From Eleginops maclovinus (lineage: Eukaryota; Chordata; Actinopteri; Perciformes; Eleginopidae), in assembly GCF_036324505.1 (NCBI RefSeq), contig NC_086370.1:19768290-19832289 (forward strand): a stretch of 64,000 nt of DNA. Reading direction: 5' to 3'. Both the position numbers and the translations under genes were made by a program. Under the pieces are notes generated by a model. The model was not told where the DNA came from. It did no database searches and worked only from the letters and a program-made list of their open reading frames with translations. Shown one piece after another: positions 22,780 through 33,570 of the stretch. How positions within the stretch are numbered: position 1 is the first letter of the stretch; each line of letters opens with the position of its first letter.

Positions 22780-23100
22780 TGGTCTCAGCGAGTACAGCAG
22801 CAGCATTCAGCTCCTTCACCTCCACACAAAATGTGAAGACTCCTGTCAGTAAATCAAGTCAGAGGGGATCATTTAGTTCTAATGGCTCTACTACAACTGG
22901 ACCCCCTGTCTATCTAACAACAGGCCCCTCAGCACTGCAGCCCAATGTAGCAAAATGTCACCTCTGAAAATTAGCCATCAAGCGGGGGGCAATTTTCCCC
23001 CTAGCTAAATTGCTAAATAAGTAGGGAGGCTGTAATAGGTAGCAATCTGGGGCTAATCTGATGAGATCATTTGGAAAACGCTGGACTGGGGGTTGAGGGC
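22780..23100. promoter_or_regulatory. Candidate regulatory block next to a GT array
   Basis: The core at 22960-23090 has CCCCCTAGCTAAATTGC, then GCTAAATAAG (a tandem GCTAAAT), TAGGTAGCAATCTGGGG and GGGGCTAATCTGATGAG. CTAAT and GCTAAAT words recur at short spacing. The serine/threonine-rich plus frame at 22779-22967 has no splice context. Confidence 0.35.
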
Positions 23101-23113
23101 ACGGGGAGGGAAG

Positions 23114-23114
<1 letters not shown>

Positions 23115-23195
<81 letters not shown>
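23115..23195. repeat. (GT)n microsatellite, about 40 units
   Basis: An uninterrupted GT array of about 80 bases, ending in TATAAG. Confidence 0.97.
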
Positions 23196-23198
<3 letters not shown>

Positions 23199-23305
23199 AG
23201 TGAAGTGTGTAAAAAGTCATCTGTGTGGATGCATGTGTGTGTATTTACAGGTGTACTGCCTTAGTAGACCTCTTAATGGCATACTGTACATGCACTCTTT
23301 ACATC

Positions 23306-23306
<1 letters not shown>

Positions 23307-23339
<33 letters not shown>
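23307..23339. repeat. (TG)n microsatellite, about 16 units
   Basis: The second GT array of a local cluster, ending in TATCG. Confidence 0.97.
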
Positions 23340-23341
<2 letters not shown>

Positions 23342-23424
23342 CGTAACTAAACGTCATCTAAGCTCATGTAGTGAGTATAGACACAGCTGGTGGGCCATGT
23401 GACCACAGACGTATAGCAGTATGT

Positions 23425-23430
<6 letters not shown>

Positions 23431-23485
<55 letters not shown>

Positions 23486-23488
23486 GGG
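23431..23488. repeat. (GT)n microsatellite followed by G6
   Basis: About 52 bases of GT units run into GGGGGG. It is the third GT array within 375 bases, and all three have GT on the plus strand. Confidence 0.97.
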
Positions 23489-24059
23489 AGGGGACATGAT
23501 GGCAGGGGTGGAGGGTGAATATTACTGTCGGCGGGCACCAGATGCCAGCTGGCAGGGGCACAAAGGGAATAGACGGGGAGTGGGTTGAACAATTACTGTT
23601 ATTCATCGCTGAGCCAACAGAGAAGGTCTTCGCCATTGGGAAGCACACAGGGCCGGATTCATGCAGATACGTGTGGATTTAGAGCTATACAAACAGGAGA
23701 AAATAGCTGTCGATCTTCCCCTGGTAGCAAACACACACGCTCACTGAGACCTACACATGTTGTATGAACAAACACATGATGTCTGTCCCTGACACAGGAA
23801 TGTTAATATGTGTGTGCAAGCAATCAAACCAACAATAAGATCCTGTATAAACAGTGTCATCACAAGGTAACACAACCCATCTCCTCACCATTGTTATGAT
23901 TAAGTCATAGTGAAGTGAAACTTGGACGATGGGTTCTTCCTTTGTTCCAGTAGTAGAGTTTCTTGCCACCGTACAACCTAATTTTCTCATAACCCACTTT
24001 CTCAGAGAGCTACAGTAATTGTTATCAAGTTCAATCAGAATGGGGTCAGCACTGGAAGC
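23489..24059. other. Unique sequence
   Basis: No recognised feature. A minus frame of 103 codons at 23751-24062 has no familiar domain, and I see no good acceptor or donor around it. Confidence 0.4.
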
Positions 24060-24200
24060 CACTCGGCCCTGTGTTTAGTAATTAACATTTCACAGTGAAT
24101 ATCTCATTACGGGAGACAAAGGTTGCTAATAGGAGGCTCGGCTAGCGAGGAAATGTAGCTGCAGCGACAAAGCCCCTCCAGTTTCAGTCTGGATGTAATC
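24060..24200. promoter_or_regulatory. Short candidate regulatory block
   Basis: GTTTAGTAATTAACATTTC (24074), CTCATTACGGGAG (24103) and GTTGCTAATAGGAGG (24122) lie within 70 bases. This is a compact cluster of homeodomain-type cores. Confidence 0.35.
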
Positions 24201-24464
24201 AGTCGTGGAATTCAGCAGCAGCTCAGACATTTCTGAACCGAGCAGCACTGTGCTGAAATTCCTTAATAATGTAACAGTGTAGTATCCACACACGAGAACA
24301 AAGAGTACACTAAGATTTTGAAATGGTATTTAAGGATACATAGTCCTAACATCCTGGTGTTGCTTTGAGAGATGCTCACAGCTGTTTCGATGGTTATATT
24401 GGTTTGTCTTGATCGGATTGAAATAGCTTCAAAAATATAGGATTGATTTGTGACTTTTTAATCC

Positions 24465-24640
24465 AGCAACAAATGTTGGATGGACTTTAATGCAATGTGA
24501 TGCACACATTCACAGGCTTTGTTATTTAAATCATGTCATCCCACTTATCCAGCGCCATCATCAGGTCGATGTTCCAATTTGTCCAACATGTTACTTTAAT
24601 TTACTACACACCTTTAACTGCAAGGTGTGAAACTAATGTA
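24465..24640. repeat. Dispersed teleost repeat, diverged copy
   Basis: The words AACAAATGTTGGATGGA (24470), GATGCACACATTCACAGG (24499) and CAGCGCCATCATCAGGTC (24550), followed by CAATTTGTCCAACATG, occur in the same order as in a repeat widespread in fish genomes (CAACAACTATTGGATGGATTG... then CGCCACCATCAGGTCAAA...). This copy is old. Its ends are not defined and no coding potential remains. Confidence 0.6.
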
Positions 24641-26639
24641 GTGTTTTCTGACATTTCGAGATGTAGCTGTGGTTGTTTCACATGAAAGGAGTTGAAAAAC
24701 AGGTCCTGTCAAGGCTGGGAAATGCTCTGGCTTTCTTGTTCTTGTACAGTACGTGAGATCTAATTTAGTTTTTTCTTTTGTACTTCAACACACATTCAGA
24801 CAGAAGTTTGATCAACCACTACACCTACTGTTCCCTGGAATATCCCTCTCTGACTATGTCATAATTCAAGCATTATCTAGAAGGAAAAAGGGTCACCATA
24901 GATTAAGGTTAGAGGACGTTCTCTTCTTCCTTTTCAAGCTGGATATGGTAGCTATGAATCTGAAACATATCCACATCTGGATTCCTATCAGACAGTAACA
25001 AGTCAGTTATTCTCTTTCTTAAAAAGGCCTCTAAATGGACTTCATCACCACTACGCTTCACTTTAAATGGGAAGCTATAAGTGATAATGAAAAGGTATTG
25101 AGAGATTGCTGTTACGACTCCTTTAAATGAAGTTTGGAAGTTATTTGAAACACCGTAAAATACAGACATTCAGACAGGTATGGAAAAAAAGATCCGACAC
25201 GGTGTGATCGAAACAGACATTAGGCAGAAACCAAACCAGACCTCATATGCTTCTGATATGGTGAAATACCATTTAGTCACGTTTTACCCCCTACCCGGCA
25301 CAGGAAAATGACTGTCAGACTCACTTTTCTTCAGCGTTATCTCTCTTTCTCCTTCATATGACGAGAGAAAAGAGAGACTGAGCGTTTGGATGACTGCCTC
25401 TATTGGAAAAGCACCTTCTTTGATCTGGCATAGGTCAATGCTGGACCTCAGAGGCCTCATCTCCCTCGATAACAAGACGAGGAGGGTAAATGTGTTGATG
25501 GTGGCAGACGGTGCAGGAATTCTGGGCAAATGTGTCAAATTAGTTCTCACGTCTGCGCCTCATTCCTCTCCACCTTGCTGTGATCTCTTGCTCCCTTCTC
25601 TCCGCTGCTCTTTACACCCCAGTCAGTCTATCCACCACTCCTCCCACACACAGCGCTCCATTCCTCCTGTGACCCTGTCCCTCGTCTCTCTCCCCTTCCT
25701 ATACGGACGTATAGATGTATACAACGACGGGGTGAAACAGTAAAAAAAAGTGCGGATAAAGCTACAAGCTCATCTGAGGCTCATAGATCCACACCACAAG
25801 AGCCATTCTGGGACACAAGTAGATAGAAATCCGAACACCTACTCTGTGATTTTCATGTTTGAGTCTCTTTAAGAGTGATTTCCAGTAGCTAAGAAGGTAG
25901 GAGCATTGGTAGCAGTATTAGCTAATCGCAGATACGACCTGAATTTCGGTACACAGCAGGTGCATTATCATATTGTTTGGGTACGAGGTTCATCTGAGGC
26001 TTTAAGTGAAATGCTAAAATACTTAAACATTATGAGACTTAATCTGAAGCCTAATCTGCAACATAATCTCTTCTCTTCTCCTTTAATTGTTGACTGTACA
26101 ATAAGAAACTGCCTTCCCTATATAAAACAGTTATTTGCTTTACTCAGAACTTCTTTTGAGGTAGAGTCATTTTGCCTGGATTTAACTTCAGTTTTCCAGC
26201 AGTAAGGTGCCAAGAAACACAACACGAATACTACTAGCAAGCGAACAACTCAGCTTTTCAAACCTTAAGGAAATGTCAATTTAAACATTACACATACGTC
26301 ATTTTTTGCGATTGGGACTCATTCACAATAAATGCCAAACATTTTAAGGACTTATTTTTCTCACAATGTAACAACGACTGAAGCTAAGAGGGGATATGAT
26401 ATCAGATGATACCAGGTGCCTTCAGTAGCTCAGGTAGCCTTCAGTGTACACTACGTGTCTGTGTCCTCTTGGAGTTTAAAAAAAAGAAAGTCAGGACAGT
26501 GAATAAAGTAAACACAAGACGGAATTCACAGGAGTGTGATGGTGTGTATGACCTAAGGATATTCTCTCGTGTGTCCTCCCTGAGTTTGCCTTCGATGCAT
26601 TCTCCTCCCCTCCACCAAAGGCCCCTTTAAAAAGCACAG
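24641..26639. other. Unique sequence, nothing assigned
   Basis: Frames at 24753-24998 (plus), 24909-25169 (minus), 25284-25550 (minus) and 25390-25743 (plus) are the longest, but they overlap each other antisense and none has a convincing acceptor/donor pair. 25555-25700 is pyrimidine-rich. No dispersed repeat recognised. Confidence 0.4.
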
Positions 26640-26870
26640 GCGTACAGCTTTTTATATGATACCGTATAAAAACCTCTCAGTAATGCGCTCTGTGCTCGGA
26701 GCGAAACCCCTGAGCAAGGTTATAGTGCTAACATGTACTGTATGCTTTATTTATGCATGAGCCACCCTTCTCCTTTCCGGGGAATTCTGATTCTTTTCCA
26801 GTGATAAAAGTTGCATGGCCTTACCCACTCCAAAGGGAGTAAATGATTTAACACCGAAGCTTATGGTATG
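26640..26870. promoter_or_regulatory. Candidate regulatory block
   Basis: Repeat-free sequence with GATACCGTATAAAAACC near 26657, AGTAATGCGC near 26681, TTTATTTATGCATGAGCC near 26745 and TTTCCGGGGAATTCTG near 26773. The TATAAAA lies within a GTATAAAAAC context but has no obvious downstream transcript. Confidence 0.3.
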
Positions 26871-27829
26871 ATAAGTAAGCAACTAATGTTAATTCAGCCT
26901 TTTTTTCTGATAGGGTACCAAGTGAGGGGCATTGCTACATTTACCCTCCTGTCCCCTTCAAACACAAGGAGAGGATACACCAGGGGAAGAGAGAGTGAGC
27001 CCCTGCGTGTCATGCTACATATCATCACACGCATTAAAAAGGGAGATGTGAAGTTGTTGGTTCAGCTTTTCTAGCATTGAGGAAACTTTCATTGCATTAC
27101 CTACACTAGTACTTTAGTATAAAGGGCATACACGAACGCCATGCTCTCTATTTTCTCATCAACGCGCCTTTAAACCTGCATGTTTCTTTATTTCTGCAGG
27201 ACTTCTATGCACTTGTATATTTCAAAATTAATATATTTACCAGCCTCAGACTGTGCTAATGTGTTTATGAGCTAACGCATCCTCCCCTGATCAGGACTGA
27301 GGCAGTGTGTGCTACTTAAGCCCCCCCCCCCTCTTTCCTCACCGCATCAGAGAGCCTCAAAAATTCAAATCAACATTAAAATAGTTTTATGTGTAAGTAA
27401 GATTCAGTGAACTCCATTATTTTCCCCACTATTTGCTTGAATAATTCAGGGAAGATAGCTGAATTATGGATAAAGTGTACAGTTTGAAGAAGGGGTTCAT
27501 GTGCAGCCTGCAGCTATAGCCTGGCTTTAATGATGTCTGGAGATGGTGGACGGGCGGAGGGAGAAGTCGTTAGCTACACAGTCATTTTCTCAAGGATTAA
27601 AAAACACGCTCTTAAAGCAGCAGGCTGGATCAGTGAATTGGAAGGGACCAGAAGGACCTTGAATGTGAAATTGTGCAAAATTCAGGGGAATTTCCTGAGT
27701 CATATTCTCATCAGGAGGAATGTGAATGAGATCAATTCAAAATGAGAAATGCTTCTTGATTTGTGGGTTGTGTGCTTTTCTACTTTAGATGTATAAAATT
27801 GTATTAAGTGTGTTGTTTGAATTATGTTT
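26871..27829. other. Unique sequence
   Basis: Contains a C-run near 27321-27330. A plus frame at 27530-27745 (71 codons) ends about 80 bases before the LINE-type tail at 27830. I tested whether it could be the end of a retrotransposon open frame, but it has no recognisable reverse transcriptase or endonuclease motif. Confidence 0.4.
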
Positions 27830-27905
27830 GGGGGATTTGTACCTCGGTAAAGTGTCTTTGAATTTTTAGAAAAACGCTCTATAAATAAAATTGATTATTA
27901 TTATA
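27830..27905 (+). mobile_element. Non-LTR retrotransposon or SINE 3' tail
   Basis: The run GGTAAAGTGTCTTTGAATTT, then AAAACGCTCTATAAATAAAA and TTGATTATTATTATAA, matches the 3' tail common to many fish LINEs and their SINEs (AAAGCGCTATATAAATAAAATT plus a TTA repeat). Only the 3' end is recognisable, as expected for a 5'-truncated insertion. Orientation is plus. Confidence 0.75.
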
Positions 27906-28199
27906 ACAATATTAATAAAACATCTCATCACTGAACTGTTTTGGAAACATAAGGACAACAAAAAAATGTAAAAAAACATTCATTTTATAATTGTTGTATT
28001 TCTCCTCTCGTCTATTCCCAAATAAAATCTACTACGTGCAACATTACCACGTAAGAGAGAAACCTTTTTAAAAGTCCAATTTTGGAAATAAATATGGATA
28101 TAAAACTAAAATGTTACATGCAGGAGCTGAAATCTTGCCTTTTGTACATATTAAAATGCATTTAAAGTACGTTATGCACATCAGGGCTTAGCTTCTCCT
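27906..28199. other. AT-rich flank
   Basis: AT-rich sequence after the tail. No feature recognised. Confidence 0.45.
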
Positions 28200-28620
28200 A
28201 CCGTAAAGCCACAGTTTCTAGTTTCCTCTAACTCACCACAACCCTATTTTAATGTCTGGAATCCTAAACTGGCACAGCGAGGATTTATACCATTAGCCGG
28301 TGGCAATGACATCCAAAAACACACACTTACCCGCTCACACACATAAACACCCTTCAACAGCCAGCAGGGAGTCTTCCTGTTCCTACTCACTCCAACAGGG
28401 AAGCCAAGTACAGACTACTCCTAATTACCCACCTTCCTCTAATTATCCAATCATAAAGCCATTAGCAGTCTCACACCATATTAACATGGTCCCGCCTACA
28501 TGCCAATTTGTGCAGTGCCAAGATGTAACTAAAAGGGATTTTTCAGCATGTAACCTAACAGAGCACGGTGTCATGTAGGGCAAGAATGTGCTTTTTTTCG
28601 GGCGTTCAACAAACAAATAA
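28200..28620. promoter_or_regulatory. Candidate regulatory block
   Basis: Contains CCATTAGCCGGTGGC near 28290, then CTCCTAATTACCCACC near 28419, CTAATTATCCAATC near 28439 and AAGCCATTAGCAGTC near 28456. Four TAAT/ATTA cores lie within 180 bases. The frame at 28300 overlaps this without splice sites. Confidence 0.35.
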
Positions 28621-28859
28621 TTTCCAAACAGGATTTTACAGCAGCTGCAGGGGTGTTTTTTTATTTCACAATAAAGCTCAGCAGTTGATTCACATGCCTT
28701 TACAGGATAACTAAACCCTCAAATTCCAATAGAGCTGTCTTACGGGATGATACAAAACTATTCAGCAGAGTTGTGAGGGATTAACAACTGTTGGAAGCAC
28801 GGTCCTATACAGTCGCTTCGTCAAGAAGAAGTGGACCAAGTCACTGTCGTCCCATTGGT
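28621..28859. other. Unique sequence
   Basis: No recognised feature. Confidence 0.4.
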
Positions 28860-29330
28860 TTGTGGATCATAGTCATTTGGTGGTCACCATTTTGTTTTCT
28901 TTAAACCAGAAATGGCAGGAGAGGCTGGAGCATGTATAACACAATGTGTTTAGCTGACCAAACTGTTACACTCAACTTTCACGGACTCTGAAAGTTCACA
29001 TTTAAAAACCTAGAGGGCAACCAAACCGGACATCGTCCTGGTGGCGACCTGTCAATCACAATCTAGCCCTGCCGTAAAGCATACCGTGCTTTACTGCCTA
29101 TTTAACTTTAAATGGGGACATCATTTTCCAAAGGAACATCACGCCACATATACTGTAAGACAACTTGTAACTAATCATGGACACAATAAAGTAAAATGTT
29201 TACTGAGGTAACAAATCCAGAGAGAAATAGGGTCCTTTTCTCATAGACTTCTATACAATCGGACACCATACAGGGGAACTGACCGGGAAATCGATCAACA
29301 TTTTTCCCTTTCTTCCACTTTGTCAAAAGA
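28860..29330 (+). repeat. Long dispersed teleost repeat
   Basis: About 470 bases resemble a repeat I know from many fish genomes. Ordered landmarks are GACCTGTCAATCACAATC (29047), AAAGCATACCGTGCTTTA (29076), TTTAACTTTAAATGGGG (29101), AAATGTTTACTGAGGTAAC (29194) and TTTCTCATAGACTTCTATAC (29237). The upstream part GGTGGTCACCATTTTG (28880) also fits. No open frame remains and no terminal inverted repeats were found. It is probably a non-autonomous DNA transposon or a remnant; the class is uncertain. Confidence 0.65.
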
Positions 29331-30639
29331 CGTCTCCTGCATTACCGTCAATGCACCAAGCAAAATTTTTGGAGTGTTGTGTTTTGCTACTAGCAGCTAA
29401 ATTAGCCTTGAGCTGCTAGCCTCAAGCTGGGCTGAGGATCGAGTTGCAGAAGCCAAAAAAAAACTCACTAAAGGATTATATGATGTATATTTTTACATAA
29501 ACCTTATCCCCATTGACAAAATAAGATGCAAAAGGGACCAAAAGGAGAAAGTGAATCCTGGGTAATTTATTATTGATATGTGTTTGGTCCCAGCGGCATG
29601 TTGTGTAACAGAGTATCCAGATTGTTCCTTCCTTTATTCATACCCATCAGAGGGATGGCAGGTTATTGGAGGGAATGGGGCGGACGAAGAAGACACAGAG
29701 CACAGATGTTGGCCCAGCTGCAGCGCAGAGGAGAGGCTCGGGTTAACGGCTAGCGTTGGACGTGCACAGACTGCGAGAGGGATACTGCGGCGCTAGCTGT
29801 AGAGCTAGCTCATCCACCTGACTGATTTAGAGGTCAAGGCGGAGGTCAGATCTGCCAGAGTGGAGAAAAAACAAGCGGAAAAGTAAAAAAAGATAAAGTA
29901 AAGAAGCTAAAAACAGACTGAAGTGCATGATCATCACTCAAAACAAGTTAGATTAGAGTAATTTTGAGAACCACTAAATATGATGTAGGTATAATCCTTC
30001 GTTATTAGCCTTAATCCCAAAGTGGGACTGCATCACTCACTCTGATAGGGCTGTGGTGACTGCTTAAGTTCTCCAAAAGGAACAAAAAAATCTACTTTAA
30101 AGCAAATTTAAAGCAGGAAACTGTCAACAAACAGTTACTCATCTAAATGTTCTGCTTTTTTTCTTTGTTTTGTTGTACTTTGGCCCCAGTTTTATGGAAA
30201 TCAAAGCATTATTATGTTATTTGGAGCAGCAAACATGCAAAGTTTTCCAATACAGCCATAAAAACTGGAATATCGACAATTACCATCTACTCACAAAACT
30301 TTTAAAAACTGGAGCCAAATCTGTTCTATAAAACTCTTTAGTTTTCTTAATCGGCCTACTCCTTTCAGTCCAAAATCCCACTTGGGTTTCTGTGTATGTC
30401 TGGATCCATACAGCTGATGGTTGCGAGTGAAAGGTCCTGCAGTGCGGCGCTTTAATAGACTCCAGCAGAAGCTTTGGCAGAAAGTTGTGCCAAGGCCGGG
30501 ACTGAAACTGAACCCGTCAACATTGGCACAGGCACAAACAATCCACAGAAAAACTGCATCGGCACAAAAAGTGGAGACAAATCCATTCATTCTGCCTCAA
30601 CAGCAACTGGCTCCACAATGACATTGTTTTATTTGATGA
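29331..30639. other. Unique sequence with a short hairpin
   Basis: Contains a perfect 7-bp hairpin, GCTAGCT-GTAG-AGCTAGC, at 29792-29809, and a GC-rich patch at 29640-29830. The minus frame of 99 codons at 30291-30590 has no recognised domain or splice context. No dispersed repeat was assigned. Confidence 0.4.
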
Positions 30640-30910
30640 CTCTCTCAGTCTGTCTCTGTGTTTGCCCGTGAAAACATCCTCATTATCTGACCACGAGAGC
30701 AAGGTGACGACGAATAATGGCTCTTTGTCAAAACTGATCCATGCCCAAGGTATGTAGTGACAATGAAGGATCTCAGTGTCTCGTCTTCATAAAGCCACAC
30801 AGCTGTTCCCCCTCCCCTCGGTACACAATCAAACCTCTACCATTCAGTGCCACAAACAAATAAACGCTGCCTTTGTTTTAGCTTGACACCATTGTTTGGT
30901 CTTCATAAAG
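30640..30910. promoter_or_regulatory. Candidate regulatory block (weak)
   Basis: Mixed composition with CATTATCTGACCACGAGAGC near 30681, CGACGAATAATGGC near 30708 and ACAAACAAATAAACGCTGCC near 30852, the last a forkhead-like site. No repeat found. Confidence 0.25.
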
Positions 30911-31669
30911 ATTTCTCTTCTTTGGCACAGATGGTTTTTTGTTCCGTTTCAAACCACGTTTTTCTCTTTTTGTTTCAACAAGGATGATTTTTTCCCTTTC
31001 TTTTCTTGTGATAGTCGCCCTGATCCACATCGTAGTAACGTGAGTTTACAGATGATGCCATGCCATACTAAAATAAAGTGATTCTACTTTATCATAACTA
31101 TCAAAATGTCTCATTATGGTTTAAATACTCTTCCTTTGGGTCGAAAAATCTCTATAGAGCAGCTAAAACATTACATGTGTCATGTCTTGTAATTGACTGT
31201 GAAACAACAGAATCCAAACAGGAATTCAAAGATCGAGTCCTCATAAATCAGATGAGGGTCTTCGTTAACATCATGCTAATAACAGGCCAATTGTATCTGA
31301 GAATGTAATCATGTTCATCTTTTTCTTTTTCATATGAAAGCCGACATGGGCTCTGACAGAGATGCAGAAGATTCCAGACACTTCAAACGGACCTCAAAAC
31401 CATGTTTGGGTTCTGCACGAACACACACAGCGCGAGCAGGAGAAAGGGAATGCCACACCCGTGGAATAAGCCGCACACATGACAGATGCAGAGACAATCT
31501 AAAGATAGATTAGAAGTAAAACGCTTCCATGTGTGAATGACCAGGGAAATGCTTTGGTTTGAAAAGTTCTCAAAGCTAGAGCAGCGATCCACTGACCTGC
31601 TGTGCAGCACCCCCTGTTGATGTGATTGTTCCCCACAATGGCTTTATTTAGATTGTATACAATTATTCT
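30911..31669. other. Unique AT-rich sequence
   Basis: No exon or repeat recognised. GTGCAGCACCCCCTGTTGATG near 31601 resembles the tail of a common fish repeat (CACCCCCTGCTGG), but the rest is missing. Confidence 0.4.
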
Positions 31670-31905
31670 TTATAATGCACCATATAACTGGAAACTACAG
31701 GTCTGCTGCAACTCTTAATTCATTAAGACAAACCATTTGCTGCAGCTTTGTATTAAATGAATTAACTACTTATATTTTAGTGTACATTTCTTTTTATTCA
31801 ATGTATTTACAATGTGCTTCTTTTGCACTTTCTCTAAGGCACTGGGAATCGCCTTGTTGTTGAAATGATGATACTGCTATATGAATATACCTGCCTTGCC
31901 TTATC
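31670..31905 (+). mobile_element. LINE 3'-end fragment, family A copy 1
   Basis: Starts near ACTGGAAACTACAGGTCTGC (31688) and ends with AAGGCACTGGGAATCGCC, then CTGCTATATGAATATACC and TGCCTTGCCTTA (31905). It matches the 47.8-48.05 kb copy in order and in both landmark ends. Only untranslated 3' sequence remains. Orientation is plus. The layout resembles L2/CR1-type fish LINEs, which I infer from the tail only. Confidence 0.75.
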
Positions 31906-32499
31906 ATATATTCAGTTAATTGAATCAATTATGTTACAGAAAAAAGCATCAAAAATTAAAAACCTTTCAATCCCAAGCTGGTCCCCCAAAGCAGCTGAAC
32001 TGTCTAATCGACTCTAAGAGCATCATATTATTACAACATATACATAATGATGTATATAAGAAGACTTAAAACAAGCCATTAATACAACACAGGAAATGTT
32101 TACTTGGGTAATACCTCAAGAGACAATTCAGGTAATTTTGTCATGAGCTGCTTTATGACTGGGGGGGATGCGACAAGAGATTTTCCACTTAGAGCTTAAA
32201 CTAAATGACTGACACGCATAATAACTAATTGAAGATAAAGAGTCCTTAAAAGCAGTGCGTTCCCACTAGGAATATAAACACATTTCACAATACCTTTTAT
32301 TTTTCGATTAGCCGACATGCAGCGAATGCATAAAATATTTAAAACTAGATCTGTGTCCAGAATAATGTGCACATATGAAACCAAACTGTGGACCAGGGTT
32401 TAAAATGACCTCAGCTGAGCAGCCTACTCATGCCTCCCTGCCTGCATCTCCTCTTTCTCTCTTCTCTCTCCTCTTTTTGGAGCGATGTCGTCCCCCGTC
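31906..32499. other. AT-rich unique sequence
   Basis: No recognised feature. A G7 run lies near 32161. Confidence 0.45.
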
Positions 32500-32670
32500 A
32501 TCTTCAGGTCATAATGTAACATGACACCAGCGGTTGCAACAAGGCCGGCCGGCCAACCCGAGCGTTTAAGACCAATGAATATCATTTGCTCCCGGTAGGT
32601 TCCCTGGCGCTTTCCGACGCTTCCACCGCCAGACTGAATCAGCGTTCGCGCCTGTCATGTCTCTGACGTG
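32500..32670. promoter_or_regulatory. GC-rich candidate block
   Basis: GGCCGGCCGGCC (32543-32554) is a perfect 12-bp palindrome in CpG-containing DNA, followed by GCGTTTAAGACC, CGCTTTCCGACGC and GCGTTCGCGCC. This is unusual against the AT-rich background and could mark a CpG-rich regulatory site. Confidence 0.35.
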
Positions 32671-32785
32671 ACAGAACACACACGGACACACGGACATGCA
32701 CACAAGACTGTACAAGTGCACACACACACCGAGCTTCATCGCAACCTGCAACATGCACACTGTCAAAAAGAGGCTCAGCTCAGAA

Positions 32786-32786
<1 letters not shown>

Positions 32787-32856
<70 letters not shown>
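32787..32856. repeat. (AC)n microsatellite
   Basis: About 70 bases of AC units, forming the left part of a local duplication described in the next entry. Confidence 0.97.
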
Positions 32857-32859
<3 letters not shown>

Positions 32860-32950
32860 ATCGTCAGCCTCTGGAGAAGACACACACACATACATACATA
32901 CACGCACACACACACATACACACACACACAATATCGTCAGCCTCTGGAGA
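32857..32950. repeat. 73-base tandem duplication around a CA array
   Basis: The unique 20-mer AATATCGTCAGCCTCTGGAG occurs at about 32857 and again at about 32930, each preceded by CA units. The spacer is CA and CATA repeats. A CA-flanked unit was duplicated once, probably by slippage or unequal exchange in the microsatellite. Confidence 0.95.
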
Positions 32951-33059
32951 CCACTTTGTTGTTTCTGATGCTTCTGTCATCCTCAATACACTTCACGCTG
33001 CGCTGACAAATCCAGAGATTCCTCGCATCTCACACTTCTTTTAAAAAAAACAATAGCTT
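32951..33059. other. Unique spacer
   Basis: No recognised feature. Confidence 0.4.
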
Positions 33060-33260
33060 TCAAGGGTTATCACCATGCAAACCACATTAGGGCCCTTTAC
33101 AGGTGAAAGCAGCCTTGGTGAGATCCCCTCCCTCATTAAGGGGATTAAAGACGGGGCTGCCCTTCTCCTAGGCGAGGAGCAGCCACAATAACTCCCTTCA
33201 CCTCAGCTCTGATTTCCTGGCTTAGACCACTGTTTAAATTCCCTCCCGCCTCTGAAAATG
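33060..33260. promoter_or_regulatory. Candidate regulatory block
   Basis: Contains CACATTAGGGCCCTTTAC near 33083, CCTTGGTGAGATCCCC near 33112, CTCATTAAGGGGATTAAAG near 33132 and TCCTAGGCGAGGAG near 33166. GATTA and ATTAAGGGG words next to GC-rich sequence, with no repeat, favour an enhancer. Confidence 0.38.
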
Positions 33261-33351
33261 TCCTCCCTGGGGATCCCTTTGATCAGCCGCCCCCAATGGA
33301 TGCACCCGTCCACCTCCACACACACCCCTAACCCCACCCAACCCTACCACT

Positions 33352-33385
33352 GGGGGGGAATGAGAGGGCTGGAGGGGGTCAGGGG
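33352..33385 (+). other. Strict G-quadruplex motif
   Basis: G-runs at 33352-33358, 33366-33368, 33374-33378 and 33382-33385 are separated by loops of 7, 5 and 3 bases. This meets the usual G3+N1-7 rule on the plus strand. Confidence 0.8.
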
Positions 33386-33514
33386 TAATGCTGCTGGAGA
33401 TAAGAGAGAGGAGGCAAAGAATGAAAGGGGAGGCTGGTCTTGAAAAGATCAACTGGGGTTGGGTAAAAAGAGAGATAAGTGGGAGGGTGGGCTAATGAAC
33501 CCCACTAATACCCC

Positions 33515-33516
<2 letters not shown>

Positions 33517-33568
<52 letters not shown>
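33517..33568. repeat. (AC)n microsatellite, about 26 units
   Basis: About 52 bases of uninterrupted AC units between CCCCCT and TTAAGTAGCC. Confidence 0.97.

Positions 33569-33570
<2 letters not shown>

Noticed and set aside
24753..25169. Antisense pair of frames suspected to be a transposase remnant
   Set aside because: I could not find a DDE/DDD pattern, a zinc finger or any familiar transposase word.
26657..26675. TATA-box-like GTATAAAAAC as a promoter
   Set aside because: No downstream open frame, initiator or CpG context. TATAAA words are frequent in AT-rich DNA.
27530..27745. Frame upstream of the 27.9 kb tail as the end of a LINE open frame
   Set aside because: No reverse transcriptase or endonuclease motif is visible and the frame ends well before the tail.
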